Assembly: GCA_964481885.1 (NCBI GenBank)
Contig: CAYZUS010000005.1
Location: 22,097 to 86,096 of the forward strand
Reading direction: 5' to 3'
Length of the DNA: 64,000 nucleotides
From: Fen731 sp964481885
GTDB taxonomy: Bacteria > Actinomycetota > Humimicrobiia > Humimicrobiales > Humimicrobiaceae
Below the pieces are notes generated by a model. It was given only the letters and a program-made list of their open reading frames with translations, was not told where the DNA came from and searched no databases. Numbering within the stretch: the first letter of the stretch is position 1; each line of letters begins with the position of its first letter. This document shows positions 53,290 through 62,137 of this stretch, in pieces. The position numbers and the translations under genes were made by a program.

Positions 53290-54492
53290 TTATTCCGGCA
53301 GAATGCTGCCGAGAAGCTTTAAAAAATTTTCTCCCATGATAAGCCTTATTTCCCGGCTGTCAAACCCTTCTCTCAGCAAAGCTTCCGTGATCTGCCCCAT
53401 CCCGGACACATCAAGAGAAGCTCTGACGGCTCCGTCAAAATCTGAACCTATCCCCACGTGTTCAACACCCACAAGGTCTGAAACATAATGGATCGATCGC
53501 GCTATGTCCTGTATATCAAATGATCCTGTTGCAGTATCCCAGAAACCTATTCCTATTATTCCGCCTTTTTCTGCTACCTTAATTATCATCTCATCACTTA
53601 GGTTGCGATTATTATCGTTAATTCCTTTTACTCCGGTGTGGGAAATAATTACAGGGCTCCGGGTCATTGACAGCACGTCATCAGCCATTTGAGTTGATGC
53701 ATGGGCAAGATCTATAACCATGCCAAGCTCTCCCATTCGCCTTATTACGGTTCGCCCAAAATCAGTGAGGCCATTTTTTTGAGAGCCGTGTGCCGAACCT
53801 CCCAACTCATTATCAAAAAAATGGGTAGGCGACATCAGGCGGTAGCCCGCATTATATAAAAGATCCAGGTTATCTATTTTTCCCTCAAGCGCATGTCCTC
53901 CCTCAACCCCAAGAATAGAGCCGACAATGCCTGATTTTTTTGCCCGCAAAGCCAGGAAATATTGCAGGTCTTTTTTACTGAGTATAATCTGTAATTGTCC
54001 GTCAGATTTATTGCTGGCTGCTTTTAGTTTTTGTGCCTGAAAAAGCGCCCTTTCAGTAAGGCTGCCCCATGTTTTTACGGGCCACAGCTGAAGAATTGCG
54101 GCAAGGTCAATGGCATCTGTGCCGCTGTTGTTTGAATCAATATTGCCACCTATTGGATATTTGGTTACAGCAGTAAAAACCTGAAACGATACGTTTCCTT
54201 CAACTAACCTCGGCAGGTCAATGTGCCCGATACTGCTTTTTTTTAAAAGTGAGTTATTATATAAAAGTGAGTCTGCGTGCATATCTGCAATTATAAGTCC
54301 GGAATGAATGGCTTCTGACTGCGGTGAAATTTTCAGTTCATGTCCTGAAATGACAGGGTTGGCCACCAACTTGAACATACATGTGCCAAGCACAAAAAGC
54401 AAAAGCACGATTATGGCAAATGCTGATGGCAGGATGGTTAGCAATTTGGCACTTTTGGGCAAGCGCTCGTGTTTTGCATGCAAAAATCCCAT
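53290..54492 (-). CDS. Membrane-anchored M19 (renal-type) dipeptidase
   Basis: 400 residues from the ATG at 54492, which has GGGGAG five bases or more upstream. One hydrophobic segment near the N-terminus (about 17-42) acts as signal anchor, with a VLGTC that is not a classical lipobox. MHADS, GVEGGHALEG, DLAHAS, SHTGV and GSDFDG give the five-ligand two-zinc site. It cleaves dipeptides outside the membrane. Confidence 0.88.
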   Translation of the reverse strand: MGFLHAKHERLPKSAKLLTILPSAFAIIVLLLFVLGTCMFKLVANPVISGHELKISPQSEAIHSGLIIADMHADSLLYNNSLLKKSSIGHIDLPRLVEGNVSFQVFTAVTKYPIGGNIDSNNSGTDAIDLAAILQLWPVKTWGSLTERALFQAQKLKAASNKSDGQLQIILSKKDLQYFLALRAKKSGIVGSILGVEGGHALEGKIDNLDLLYNAGYRLMSPTHFFDNELGGSAHGSQKNGLTDFGRTVIRRMGELGMVIDLAHASTQMADDVLSMTRSPVIISHTGVKGINDNNRNLSDEMIIKVAEKGGIIGIGFWDTATGSFDIQDIARSIHYVSDLVGVEHVGIGSDFDGAVRASLDVSGMGQITEALLREGFDSREIRLIMGENFLKLLGSILPE

Positions 54493-54509
54493 AAAAAGCA
54501 TCTCCCCGA

Positions 54510-54537
54510 ATTATATTACTTTTTCAACTTCTGCCAA
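54510..54537 (-). promoter_or_regulatory. Dipeptidase promoter
   Basis: On the minus strand TTGGCA (54532-54537) and TATAAT (54510-54515) are 16 bp apart. The start would fall near 54503, leaving a leader of only about 11 bases with its ribosome site. Confidence 0.6.
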
Positions 54538-54611
54538 ATCTAAAAAAATATTGCTGCTTTGATTATAGCCCACTTTAGTCCAGTTCGAAAGTTAGCCTTG
54601 AGCCGTTACGA

Positions 54612-54717
54612 TGGTCCCCCAAAAACTGGTCCACCTATAATGTCAGCAATCTTACTTGTTTGCCTCTTCCGGTAGGCTCCTGGCAAACTCAGCCGGAGTC
54701 ATATTTACCAGAGATCT
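54612..54717 (-). mobile_element. IS3-family insertion sequence remnant (3' end)
   Basis: On the minus strand, 21 codons before TAA (54652-54654) read RSLVNMTPAEFARSLPEE, the conserved C-terminus of IS3-type transposase OrfB. They are followed by a segment ending at 54612 with the complement of TGGTCCCCCAAAAACTGG, the typical TG-starting IS end. All upstream transposase sequence is missing, and the 127-bp repeat array starts at the breakpoint. Confidence 0.75.
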
Positions 54718-55119
54718 AAGGAGTCTGAAGAAAATGAGCGTCCACAATTTTTTTAAACTCCTTAATTATTAAAAAGATTTTACAAATACTTAACATTAGT
54801 CCGAATTGTTATAACAGAAGTGTTCTACAATGATAATAATGATTAAGGAGTCTGAAGAAAATGAGCGTCCACAATTTTTTTAAACTCCTTAATTATTANN
54901 NNNNNNNNNNNNNNNNNNNNNNNNNNNNNNNNNNNNNNNNNNNNNNNNNNNNNNNNNNNNNNNNNNNNNNNNNNNNNNNNNNNNNNNNNNNNNNNNNNAA
55001 AAGATTTTAAGAAAGTTTGTTGTTTGACCGAATTGTTACAACAGAAGAGTTTTACAGTTACAGTAGTTATTAAGGAGTCTGAAAAGATCGAGCGTCCACT
55101 GTCTTTTCAAACTCCTTAA
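54717..55119. repeat. 127-bp tandem repeat with conserved hairpin
   Basis: Hairpin units start at 54717, 54844 and 55071. The spacing is 127 bp, and is also 127 across the gap once its 100 N are removed. Outer arms TTAAGGAGT and ACTCCTTAA enclose a second helix and the loop GAGCGTCCAC, which is identical in all copies. In copy three the inner helix TGAAAAGA/TCTTTTCA is perfect. In copies one and two the same pairs become G-T wobbles. The 71-72 bp between hairpins also keep CCGAATTGTTA(T/C)AACAGAAG. Confidence 0.85.
54899..54998. other. Assembly gap (100 N) within the 127-bp array
   Basis: Exactly 100 N. The flanks join in phase as one unit of the array (55 + 72 bp), so the true length is any whole number of hidden units, including none. 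Confidence 0.98.
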
Positions 55120-55283
55120 TTAATTTACGGCTTCATTCAAGCTATAAAATCCATGGCCCCGGTTATTCCCTTTTAATTATCAGTTAACATCAAAACTTCG
55201 AGATGCATTGTCTTTCAGAGCTTTGCGTACCATTTTTTATAAAAGTAAAACTTATTTCCAGAGTATTAATACTTTTTTTTAAA

Positions 55284-57215
55284 TCATCCAATATATGGAT
55301 CCGACAGGACGTTTATAACCGCATTCCATGCCTCATGCATGCACTGAAATATTTTACGTGCCTCTTTGCAATCTCCTATACAAACCGTTTTTGGTATAAT
55401 ATCGGTCAGTTCCGACAGCTTTCGGCTCACAAGGCCGGTAGCCAGCACAACTGTATCGGCTTTTATGCTGGAGGTAACCCCGTTTATATCCACAGCAGTT
55501 ACTTGTCCTGTATCTGCCTTTACTACCGTGTGGCCGGTCAGTATATGGACCTTGTGCTTCTGCAAATTCCATATAAGCGCATCTCTTGCGCTAGATTCAT
55601 GTTTTTGTGCTATCTGGTCGGTCATTTCAATCAGTGTCACGCTGTGTCCGCTTGTTGCCAGGGTTAGTGCTGTTTCTGTGCCAACCAGGCCACCTCCCAC
55701 AACAATTACTTTTCCGCCTGCCAAAGATGTGTTCTTCAGAACATCTCCAGCCAAAAGGGCGTCTCCGGTTCCTGGAATCGAAGGCCTCGTATATTCTGAA
55801 CCCACGGCCAGTATTAAAAAATCCGGATTTTCCCTGATTATAAGTTCCCGGGTTGCCTGAGTATTTAACAATATCTTTGCTCCACTTTTTTCGACCTGTA
55901 CCAGCAGCCATTTAAATAATTCTGCCTCTCCTGCCTTAAAGTCCTGTTTTGTGCTCTCAAGCATGTGTCCGCCAAGCATTTTATCTCTTTCAAGCAGAGT
56001 TACCTGATGGCCAATCAGTGCAGCAACCCTTGCCGCCTCCATTCCGGAAATCCCGCCTCCAGCAATCAATACTTTCTTTGGGGCCTTTGTCTTTATTATC
56101 CTGTAGCGAGCTTCCTGTCCACAGGCCGGGTTTACTTCACACCTTACTGCGCATCCAGCATAAAACCTGGATATGCACCCCTCATTGCCTCTTATACATG
56201 GCCTGATATCTTCCTGTCTGCCTTCCGCCAGCTTTTCAGGCATAAAAGGATCGGCAATAAGCGCCCTGCCAAAAGCTATCATGTCAGCTTTTCCATCCTG
56301 CAGAACCTTCTCTGCCGTTCTGGGGTCAAGAGAGCCAACTGCAATAACCGGAATATTTGCTGCTTTTTTCATTTGAGAGGCAAGAGGAATCATTTGTCCC
56401 GCAGGAACATATGTAGAGGCAATTGCCCAAAAAGAAGGGCTTTCATATATGCCTGCAGATACGTTTATATAATCTATGCTTTGCTGTATGGAAACCACAA
56501 AGTCACATGCCTCCTGTGGTTCCAGTCCGCCCTTTATATATTCGGATGCGCTTATGCGATAACCTGTTATAAAATCATCGCCAACCTTACTGCGGATTTT
56601 GTGCAATATATTTGCAGCAAATCGCCCCCTGTTTTCAAGGCTGCCCCCGTATTCATCACTGCGCAGATTTGTAAAAGGCGATAAAAAAGAGCAGACAAGA
56701 TATCCATGTGCTCCGTGGACCTCCACCCCATCAAAGCCCGCCAGTTTTGCACGATATGCAGTTTCAGCAAAAGAGTCTTCTATTTTAATTATTTCTTCTT
56801 TTGTCAAAACATGGGGCATTCGTTTTGTGACACTGCACATCACTGCTGAGGGTGCCACTGCATCAAAAGCTGTTGCTCCCGCTCTTGCCTGCCTGCCCCC
56901 GTGGCTAAGCTGTATAATCGCAAGCGCGCCATTTTCCTTAATTGCCTCGGCAAGAATGTTTTTTCCGGCTATAAGGTGATCCGAATAAAGCCCGGAGGAA
57001 CTTAATGATGCTCGGCTTGCAAGGTTATCTATAAAAGTGTTTTCAACTATTATAACTCCGGCACCGCCCTTGGCTCTCTGTGCATAATAGTCTGTCATGG
57101 CCTGCGTAATGTCACCTGTAATGGTGCTCAGGCGGGTTTCCATCGGCGCCATGACAATCCTGTTTTTTGCATACTTTTTACCTATTAATATTGGTTCAAG
57201 AAGTTTCCATTCCAT
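55284..57215 (-). CDS. Old yellow enzyme family NADH:flavin oxidoreductase (FadH/BaiCD-like)
   Basis: 643 residues. An FMN TIM barrel (1-340) is followed by a cluster region and an FAD/NAD domain (LIAGGGISGMEAARVA; IVVGGGLVGTETALTL). In FadH the 4Fe-4S ligands are C-x2-C-x3-C-x11-C. Here C340, C347 and C359 match three of them, but Gly343 stands at the second, and C355 is extra. It would reduce enoates or enones. It is monocistronic, with AGAAGGG before the ATG. Confidence 0.9.
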   Translation of the reverse strand: MEWKLLEPILIGKKYAKNRIVMAPMETRLSTITGDITQAMTDYYAQRAKGGAGVIIVENTFIDNLASRASLSSSGLYSDHLIAGKNILAEAIKENGALAIIQLSHGGRQARAGATAFDAVAPSAVMCSVTKRMPHVLTKEEIIKIEDSFAETAYRAKLAGFDGVEVHGAHGYLVCSFLSPFTNLRSDEYGGSLENRGRFAANILHKIRSKVGDDFITGYRISASEYIKGGLEPQEACDFVVSIQQSIDYINVSAGIYESPSFWAIASTYVPAGQMIPLASQMKKAANIPVIAVGSLDPRTAEKVLQDGKADMIAFGRALIADPFMPEKLAEGRQEDIRPCIRGNEGCISRFYAGCAVRCEVNPACGQEARYRIIKTKAPKKVLIAGGGISGMEAARVAALIGHQVTLLERDKMLGGHMLESTKQDFKAGEAELFKWLLVQVEKSGAKILLNTQATRELIIRENPDFLILAVGSEYTRPSIPGTGDALLAGDVLKNTSLAGGKVIVVGGGLVGTETALTLATSGHSVTLIEMTDQIAQKHESSARDALIWNLQKHKVHILTGHTVVKADTGQVTAVDINGVTSSIKADTVVLATGLVSRKLSELTDIIPKTVCIGDCKEARKIFQCMHEAWNAVINVLSDPYIG

Positions 57216-57635
57216 AATTGCAAACCCTTCTGTTTGTTTTTTAACACATTTAGCCAGAAATTGAAAAATTTTAGCTGCACATTGAAAAATCAGACTTTTT
57301 TCTTATTGTTTGGCAAAAATGGCACACCCTGCCCTTCCCATGCAAATACCCTTGCCTCCACCTTCTGCTTCTGTCTCTTGCCTCTGCCAGGCTTATTCTT
57401 CCTGATTTTTTCAGGCATCGGGCCTCAGGTCCTGCCAATAATGTCTCCCCAGTGTCTGCGGGGCCCCTGTTAAATAATAGCACGATTTTTTGCGTGGGCC
57501 CGATAAATAATGGCCCGGTTTATTTCCGCAGTCCTTCTATTAAATATTTAACCACAATCTTATAAAATTTTCTTGAAAAAATAAAAATTTGATGTTTAAT
57601 TTAATCAGAACGACATTTTTGATATTAACAGAACT
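57216..57635. other. Gene-free stretch between divergent genes
   Basis: 420 bp between the OYE gene and the beta-propeller lipoprotein. It has a locally GC-richer part (about 57310-57490) with several GGGCCC-like words and an AT-rich end before 57636. No gene, clear promoter or strong hairpin was recognised. Confidence 0.6.
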
Positions 57636-58571
57636 ATGAAAAGATTTTTTACAGTATTACTTGCAGTTATCCTTACGGTCCCATTAATTATAGCCGGGGC
57701 CGGCTGTAATAATAAAAATGAAGCAACCCAATCCCAAACAAGCTCTGCAGCAGACGTTACGGCAATAAAAGTTGCAGAATCCAGAATCGTCTTTGACTCC
57801 CTGCGGGATAATAACTATGAGATTTACATAATGAATGGTGATGGCTCAGGACAGTCAAATCTTACTAATAATGCTGCCCAGGATTTTAACCCATCTATTT
57901 CACCCGACGGTTCCAGAATTGCCTTTGTTTCTGACAGGGCCGGCAGCAATGAGATTTACATAATGAATGCTGATGGAACAGGACAGACAAGACTGACTGA
58001 CGATCCGGCTGTTGATCTGGACCCTTGTTTTTCACCTGACGGATCCAAAATCGCTTTTACTTCAGACAGGGATGTCAACAATGAGATATACATAATTAAT
58101 GCTGATGGAACCGGGCTGACCCAGGTAACAAATGAAACAGGAACGGACAAAATGGCACCGGCCTTTTCACCTGACGGATCCAAAATCGCTTATACATTCT
58201 ACCGGGATGGAAACTATGATATATATGTGATGAATACGGATGGAACTGGACAGGCAAGACTAACCGACGAACCATCATTTGACCAGGAACCCTGTTTTTC
58301 ACCTGATGGATCCAAAATCGCTTTTGTTTCTAACCGGAAGATAAAAAATGGAATCTACATAATGAATGCAGACGGGTCCAAACCAAAAAAAGTTACTGAT
58401 AACCCAAAAGCTGACGAGAGGGCTCCTTCATTTTCACCGGACGGTTCCGTGATATCATTTACTTCCAGGCAAGCTCAAAATGTAAACATTTATATAATAA
58501 ATAAAGACGGTTCAGGATATAAACAGCTTACAAATGAGGCAGAAAACAGTTCCCCATGCTTTTCCCGCTAA
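57636..58571 (+). CDS. TolB-like beta-propeller lipoprotein
   Basis: 311 residues. A signal peptide ends in the lipobox AGAGC with the lipidated Cys at 24. About six PD40/TolB-type repeats follow, each with FSPDGSKIAF and EIYIMNADGTG-like strands. It should be attached outside the membrane and bind proteins or glycans. It need not be TolB itself, as no Tol-Pal genes are seen. Its stop overlaps that of the convergent typA. Confidence 0.88.
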   Translation: MKRFFTVLLAVILTVPLIIAGAGCNNKNEATQSQTSSAADVTAIKVAESRIVFDSLRDNNYEIYIMNGDGSGQSNLTNNAAQDFNPSISPDGSRIAFVSDRAGSNEIYIMNADGTGQTRLTDDPAVDLDPCFSPDGSKIAFTSDRDVNNEIYIINADGTGLTQVTNETGTDKMAPAFSPDGSKIAYTFYRDGNYDIYVMNTDGTGQARLTDEPSFDQEPCFSPDGSKIAFVSNRKIKNGIYIMNADGSKPKKVTDNPKADERAPSFSPDGSVISFTSRQAQNVNIYIINKDGSGYKQLTNEAENSSPCFSR

Positions 58572-60385
58572 GAGATTGCACCAGATCCTTTTTTGCTCCT
58601 TTTTGATTCAAGTTCAGTTACCGCGATTTTCCTGATGCGCACTGACTTTGGTGTCACTTCTACAAGCTCGCTGCCGTCAATATATTCGAGAGCATCGTCC
58701 AGGACCATGATTCTTGGAACATTAAAATGCTCCATTCCCCCATCACCCTTGGACCGCATATTTGAAAGCTGCTTTTCCTTGCAGACATTTACCCATATAT
58801 CTTCTTTGCGCGCATTTTGCCCGACTACCTGGCACTTATATACTTCAGTTCCTGCGCCGTAGAATAATTCACCCCTGTCCTGGACATTTGTAAGGCCGTA
58901 AAGCCTTGTAATGCCTGTTTCAACTGCAACAAGTGAGCCTCTCTCGCGCTCTTTCCATTCACCTTTTTCAGGCATATATTTATAAAAAAGATTATTTATT
59001 ATCCCAAGCCCTCTGGTATCTGTCATAAATTCGCGCCTGTAACCAAACAAACCTCGTGTCGGGATTATAAATTCAAGATGTACAATCTTTTCTCTTATTT
59101 CCATTTTCTTCATTAAACCACAACGGCTTCCCAGCTTCTGTATTACCGCGCCTGAATACTCCTCCGGTACCGAAATAAAAACTTCTTCATAAGGAATGTG
59201 CTTTTTCCCTTTTACAATTTTGGTTATAACCTGAGGCTGGGAAACCTGAAGTTCGTAGCCCTCCCGGCGCAGTCTTTCAATAAAAATAGCCAGATGGAAT
59301 TCGCCCCGGCCTGAAACTGACCAGCCGCCTGCCGGGTTATCTTCCACTTTTAACGCAACATCATTTTCAAGTTCTTTGTAAAGCCTTTCCCTGATTTGCC
59401 TTGAGGTTGTAAACTGGCCCTCCCTGCCGGCAAAAGGTGAAGTATTAATAGAAAAAGTCATTTTGACAGTCGGTTCTTCGATTTCGATTAATGGCAGCGC
59501 CACCGGATTGCTGACATCTGCTATGGTTTCACCAATCATTATGTCCGGTATACCTGCAATTGCCACAATCTCTCCTGCCACAGCTTCGGCTATTTCAGTT
59601 TGAGCCAGGCCCACAAATGTAATAAGTGAAGAAAGCCTGAACTTCTTCATAGCGCCTTCACGGTTTATCTGTATGACTTCCTGCCCGGCCCGGATTTTTC
59701 CATTGTAGATTCTGCCTATGGCAACTCGGCCCCTGTAGTTATCCCACTTTATTGAAGTGACATGCATCTGCAAAGGAAGATTTTCATCTCCGCTGGGTGC
59801 AGGTATATAACTTATTATTTCATCAAATAACGGAGTGATATCCTGCATTAAATGCAAGTGAGGTTCGAGGCCTGATTTTCCCATTCTCGAAGATGTATAA
59901 ACGACAGGAAAATCCGTGGTTTTTTCATCAGCTCCAAGTTCTATAAAAAGGTCGAAAGTATCATTTAGTGCTTTGTTTATATTGGCGTTTGGTTTGTCTA
60001 TTTTATTTATAACTACAATAATTTTATGTTTAAGTTCGAGTGCTTTTTTCAAAACAAAACGGGTCTGCGGCATTGGCCCCTCCTGGGCATCCACGAGCAG
60101 CAGCGAACCTTCCGCCATTTGCAAAACCCTTTCCACTTCTCCTCCAAAATCAGCATGGCCCGGGGTGTCAATGATATTAATCTTTATGTCTCGCCATATT
60201 ACTGAAGCATTTTTTGAAAAAATTGTAATTCCACGTTCCCTTTCAAGGTCATTACTGTCCATAATGCAGTCTGCAACAGTCTCTTCCTTGTTTAATTTTG
60301 TTTTGGATTGGCGAAGCAAAGAATCCACAAGGGTGGTTTTGCCATGGTCAACGTGGGCTATAATTGCAATATTTCGAATTTCCAT
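58568..60385 (-). CDS. typA: Ribosome-binding GTPase TypA/BipA
   Basis: 605 residues, the standard length. AHVDHGKTTL, RERGITI, DTPGHADFGG and NKIDKPNA are the G motifs, followed by EF-G-like domains and the TypA-specific C-terminal part (RLYGLTNVQDRGELFYG). It acts on 70S ribosome assembly and stress adaptation. It is a core chromosomal gene, and marks the end of the catabolic region. Confidence 0.97.
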   Translation of the reverse strand: MEIRNIAIIAHVDHGKTTLVDSLLRQSKTKLNKEETVADCIMDSNDLERERGITIFSKNASVIWRDIKINIIDTPGHADFGGEVERVLQMAEGSLLLVDAQEGPMPQTRFVLKKALELKHKIIVVINKIDKPNANINKALNDTFDLFIELGADEKTTDFPVVYTSSRMGKSGLEPHLHLMQDITPLFDEIISYIPAPSGDENLPLQMHVTSIKWDNYRGRVAIGRIYNGKIRAGQEVIQINREGAMKKFRLSSLITFVGLAQTEIAEAVAGEIVAIAGIPDIMIGETIADVSNPVALPLIEIEEPTVKMTFSINTSPFAGREGQFTTSRQIRERLYKELENDVALKVEDNPAGGWSVSGRGEFHLAIFIERLRREGYELQVSQPQVITKIVKGKKHIPYEEVFISVPEEYSGAVIQKLGSRCGLMKKMEIREKIVHLEFIIPTRGLFGYRREFMTDTRGLGIINNLFYKYMPEKGEWKERERGSLVAVETGITRLYGLTNVQDRGELFYGAGTEVYKCQVVGQNARKEDIWVNVCKEKQLSNMRSKGDGGMEHFNVPRIMVLDDALEYIDGSELVEVTPKSVRIRKIAVTELESKRSKKGSGAIS

Positions 60386-60428
60386 AATTACTCACTCTTT
60401 AACTGTCACTGCCATATATTATTTTTTT

Positions 60429-60478
60429 GGCAGCCATCTTGGCGTGGCTTTACATAATGGCTGTCGGCTTGTTTTTTT
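60429..60478 (+). terminator. Plus-strand terminator-like hairpin upstream of typA
   Basis: A 9-bp stem with one G-T pair, GGCAGCCAT and ATGGCTGTC, with a 19-base loop, is followed by seven T on the plus strand. No plus-strand gene lies before it. On the minus strand it falls in the typA leader without a T run, so it may instead be a leader structure. Confidence 0.4.
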
Positions 60479-60681
60479 AAAATATCATCCTGCGGTTGAT
60501 TTTAAAGCTTAGCTATATTAAACCTCTTGCGCCATAATTGCAACACCCTGGCTGATTTTAGATTAACTTGGTATATGGCAGCGTTTCGAGGCATTAAAAT
60601 TTAAAATGCAATTTATCAGGCAGACAGGGAGCCTGCATCCAGAAACAAAAACTCCACAGTATTATTTTCTCAGACAAACCA

Positions 60682-60821
60682 TTTTATTAATAATTATGTT
60701 ACTCCCGGTTATACCCGCGTTCAGCATATGAGGCTTATGCTTTTCAAACCACTTTTATAATAACTGCGCTACTCCCGGTTATACCCGCGCTCAGCATACG
60801 GCTGAAGCTTATCAAGCCACT
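60682..60821. repeat. 70-bp tandem duplication of a gene's 3' end
   Basis: ACTCCCGGTTATACCCGCG at 60701 recurs at 60771, exactly 70 bp apart, with similarity over the whole 70 bp. The right copy encodes the last residues (YAERGYNRE) of the protein at 60769-61956. The left copy still reads AERGYNRE and a stop but is interrupted further in. It lies in the 383 bp between typA and this gene. Confidence 0.8.
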
Positions 60822-61956
60822 TTTGTTCAAGTTTCTTTAACTCACCTGTTTTATCAAAATAGGCGTCATCTTCTTCCTTTAGTACTTCGAGTACCTCAAG
60901 TAAAAAAACTTCGCCACCAAATTTACTCCATTCCTCCTGAAGCTTTTTATTTTTGTGCACTCCCCCATCCAGCATCATCCGCTTGCCATTCATTGTTTTG
61001 AGATTAACAGTGGACGCCACATAGATTTTGCTGTTTTTTGTATTCTTTATCTGGTAAACACCGGACTCTGTTTTCATTTCCTTATATTGCCGTACTAATT
61101 CTTTTCTGTGTTTTATGCTGCTTTGATCCATCTCTGTTTTCTTCGCCTCTGTTTGTACCACCTTTGACTGATCCGTTCTTGTTTGCCCTGTTTTGCCCGG
61201 CTCTTCTTTCACCCAATACTGGCTGCCATCAGGCTTTCTGTCCAGAAACCCGTATTCAATCAGATACCTTCTTAGTGTTACATAATCTTTATAAACATTT
61301 TTAAGTATTTCGTTGACCTCTTTTTCACTGTAGATACTGTTTGCTTCAAAACGTTTGACAATTTGCCTTAATACTGCCAACTTACTCTTTTCTTTCATGT
61401 CAAATGTTTTAAGCGGACCGTCAGGTCCGGCCGTAAAGTACTTCTTTAAAATTTTTTCATTTTCCTCTTCTGTAATGCTGTAGCGCTCATCCACCATTTG
61501 AGCAGTGGTGTGCGGCGCAATCAGGCCCGGAGATTTTGTATTGTTTTCTTTTAAAAGCTCCATCATTGCCAAAAATACTTTTGCCTGGCGTTCTTTTTCC
61601 TTTAAAACAAAACGGTGATTTCTTATGGTGGAACTGCTTCCTATCCCCATTTCTTTTTGTATTTCTTCATCTTTTTTGCCTGTATAAAATAATCTTAAAA
61701 GATTTTTTTGAAGGTCCGAAAGCCCTGTCAGTTTTTTGTCCATATCAATAAGGAATTCAAAGACAGAGAGGTGTTGCTGCCTGATATGAAGCTGCATGTA
61801 TTTTTTGGCTTCATGGAAAATATTATCGAAGGGGTAAACTATCCCTTTTTCAATTCTTTTGCCGCAAAGCAAACATACATAAGAACCCTGTTCTTCAGTA
61901 AATCCGTTTTTGAGATCTTTAAGCGAAGCGCTCCAAAACAAGTCTGAGATATTCAT
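60769..61956 (-). CDS. Zinc-finger/HTH, DUF2087 and GIY-YIG domain protein
   Basis: 395 residues. CLLCGKR and HIRQQH near the start form a C2H2-like site. A LuxR-like helix-turn-helix (about 80-125) follows, then DUF2087 (about 165-250, with EKEVNEILK and LDRKPDGSQYW), a Gln/Thr/Lys-rich linker and a C-terminal GIY-YIG module (GVYQIKNTKNSKIYVAS). Such proteins are seen in Clostridia-like genomes and are thought to be regulators; nuclease activity is unproven. A perfect inverted repeat overlaps its promoter. Confidence 0.85.
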   Translation of the reverse strand: MNISDLFWSASLKDLKNGFTEEQGSYVCLLCGKRIEKGIVYPFDNIFHEAKKYMQLHIRQQHLSVFEFLIDMDKKLTGLSDLQKNLLRLFYTGKKDEEIQKEMGIGSSSTIRNHRFVLKEKERQAKVFLAMMELLKENNTKSPGLIAPHTTAQMVDERYSITEEENEKILKKYFTAGPDGPLKTFDMKEKSKLAVLRQIVKRFEANSIYSEKEVNEILKNVYKDYVTLRRYLIEYGFLDRKPDGSQYWVKEEPGKTGQTRTDQSKVVQTEAKKTEMDQSSIKHRKELVRQYKEMKTESGVYQIKNTKNSKIYVASTVNLKTMNGKRMMLDGGVHKNKKLQEEWSKFGGEVFLLEVLEVLKEEDDAYFDKTGELKKLEQKWLDKLQPYAERGYNRE

Positions 61957-61975
61957 TAATAGACAAAACCTCCAT

Positions 61976-62024
61976 ATGTTTGTTAATATGCAAACATTTT
62001 AAAGTATTGTCTATACTATGTCAA
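61976..62024 (-). promoter_or_regulatory. Promoter with perfect inverted-repeat operator
   Basis: On the minus strand TTGACA (62019-62024) and TAAAAT (61996-62001) are 17 bp apart. ATGTTTG-N8-CAAACAT (61976-61997) overlaps the -10 and the start site. GGAGG for the gene at 61956 lies just downstream. Autoregulation is likely. Confidence 0.68.
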
Positions 62025-62137
62025 TAAACCAGACAATCATGCAGTCAGCAAATATCAAAGAGTGATTTCTATTACCACTCTTTTAGAATTATATAAGATA
62101 GTTGATAACATTGACAAAATATCTGCGTGGATTTTCG

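Noticed and set aside
54580..54720. tRNA-like fold left of the repeat array
   Set aside because: No cloverleaf could be drawn, and the sequence reads as an IS3 transposase end with its terminal repeat.
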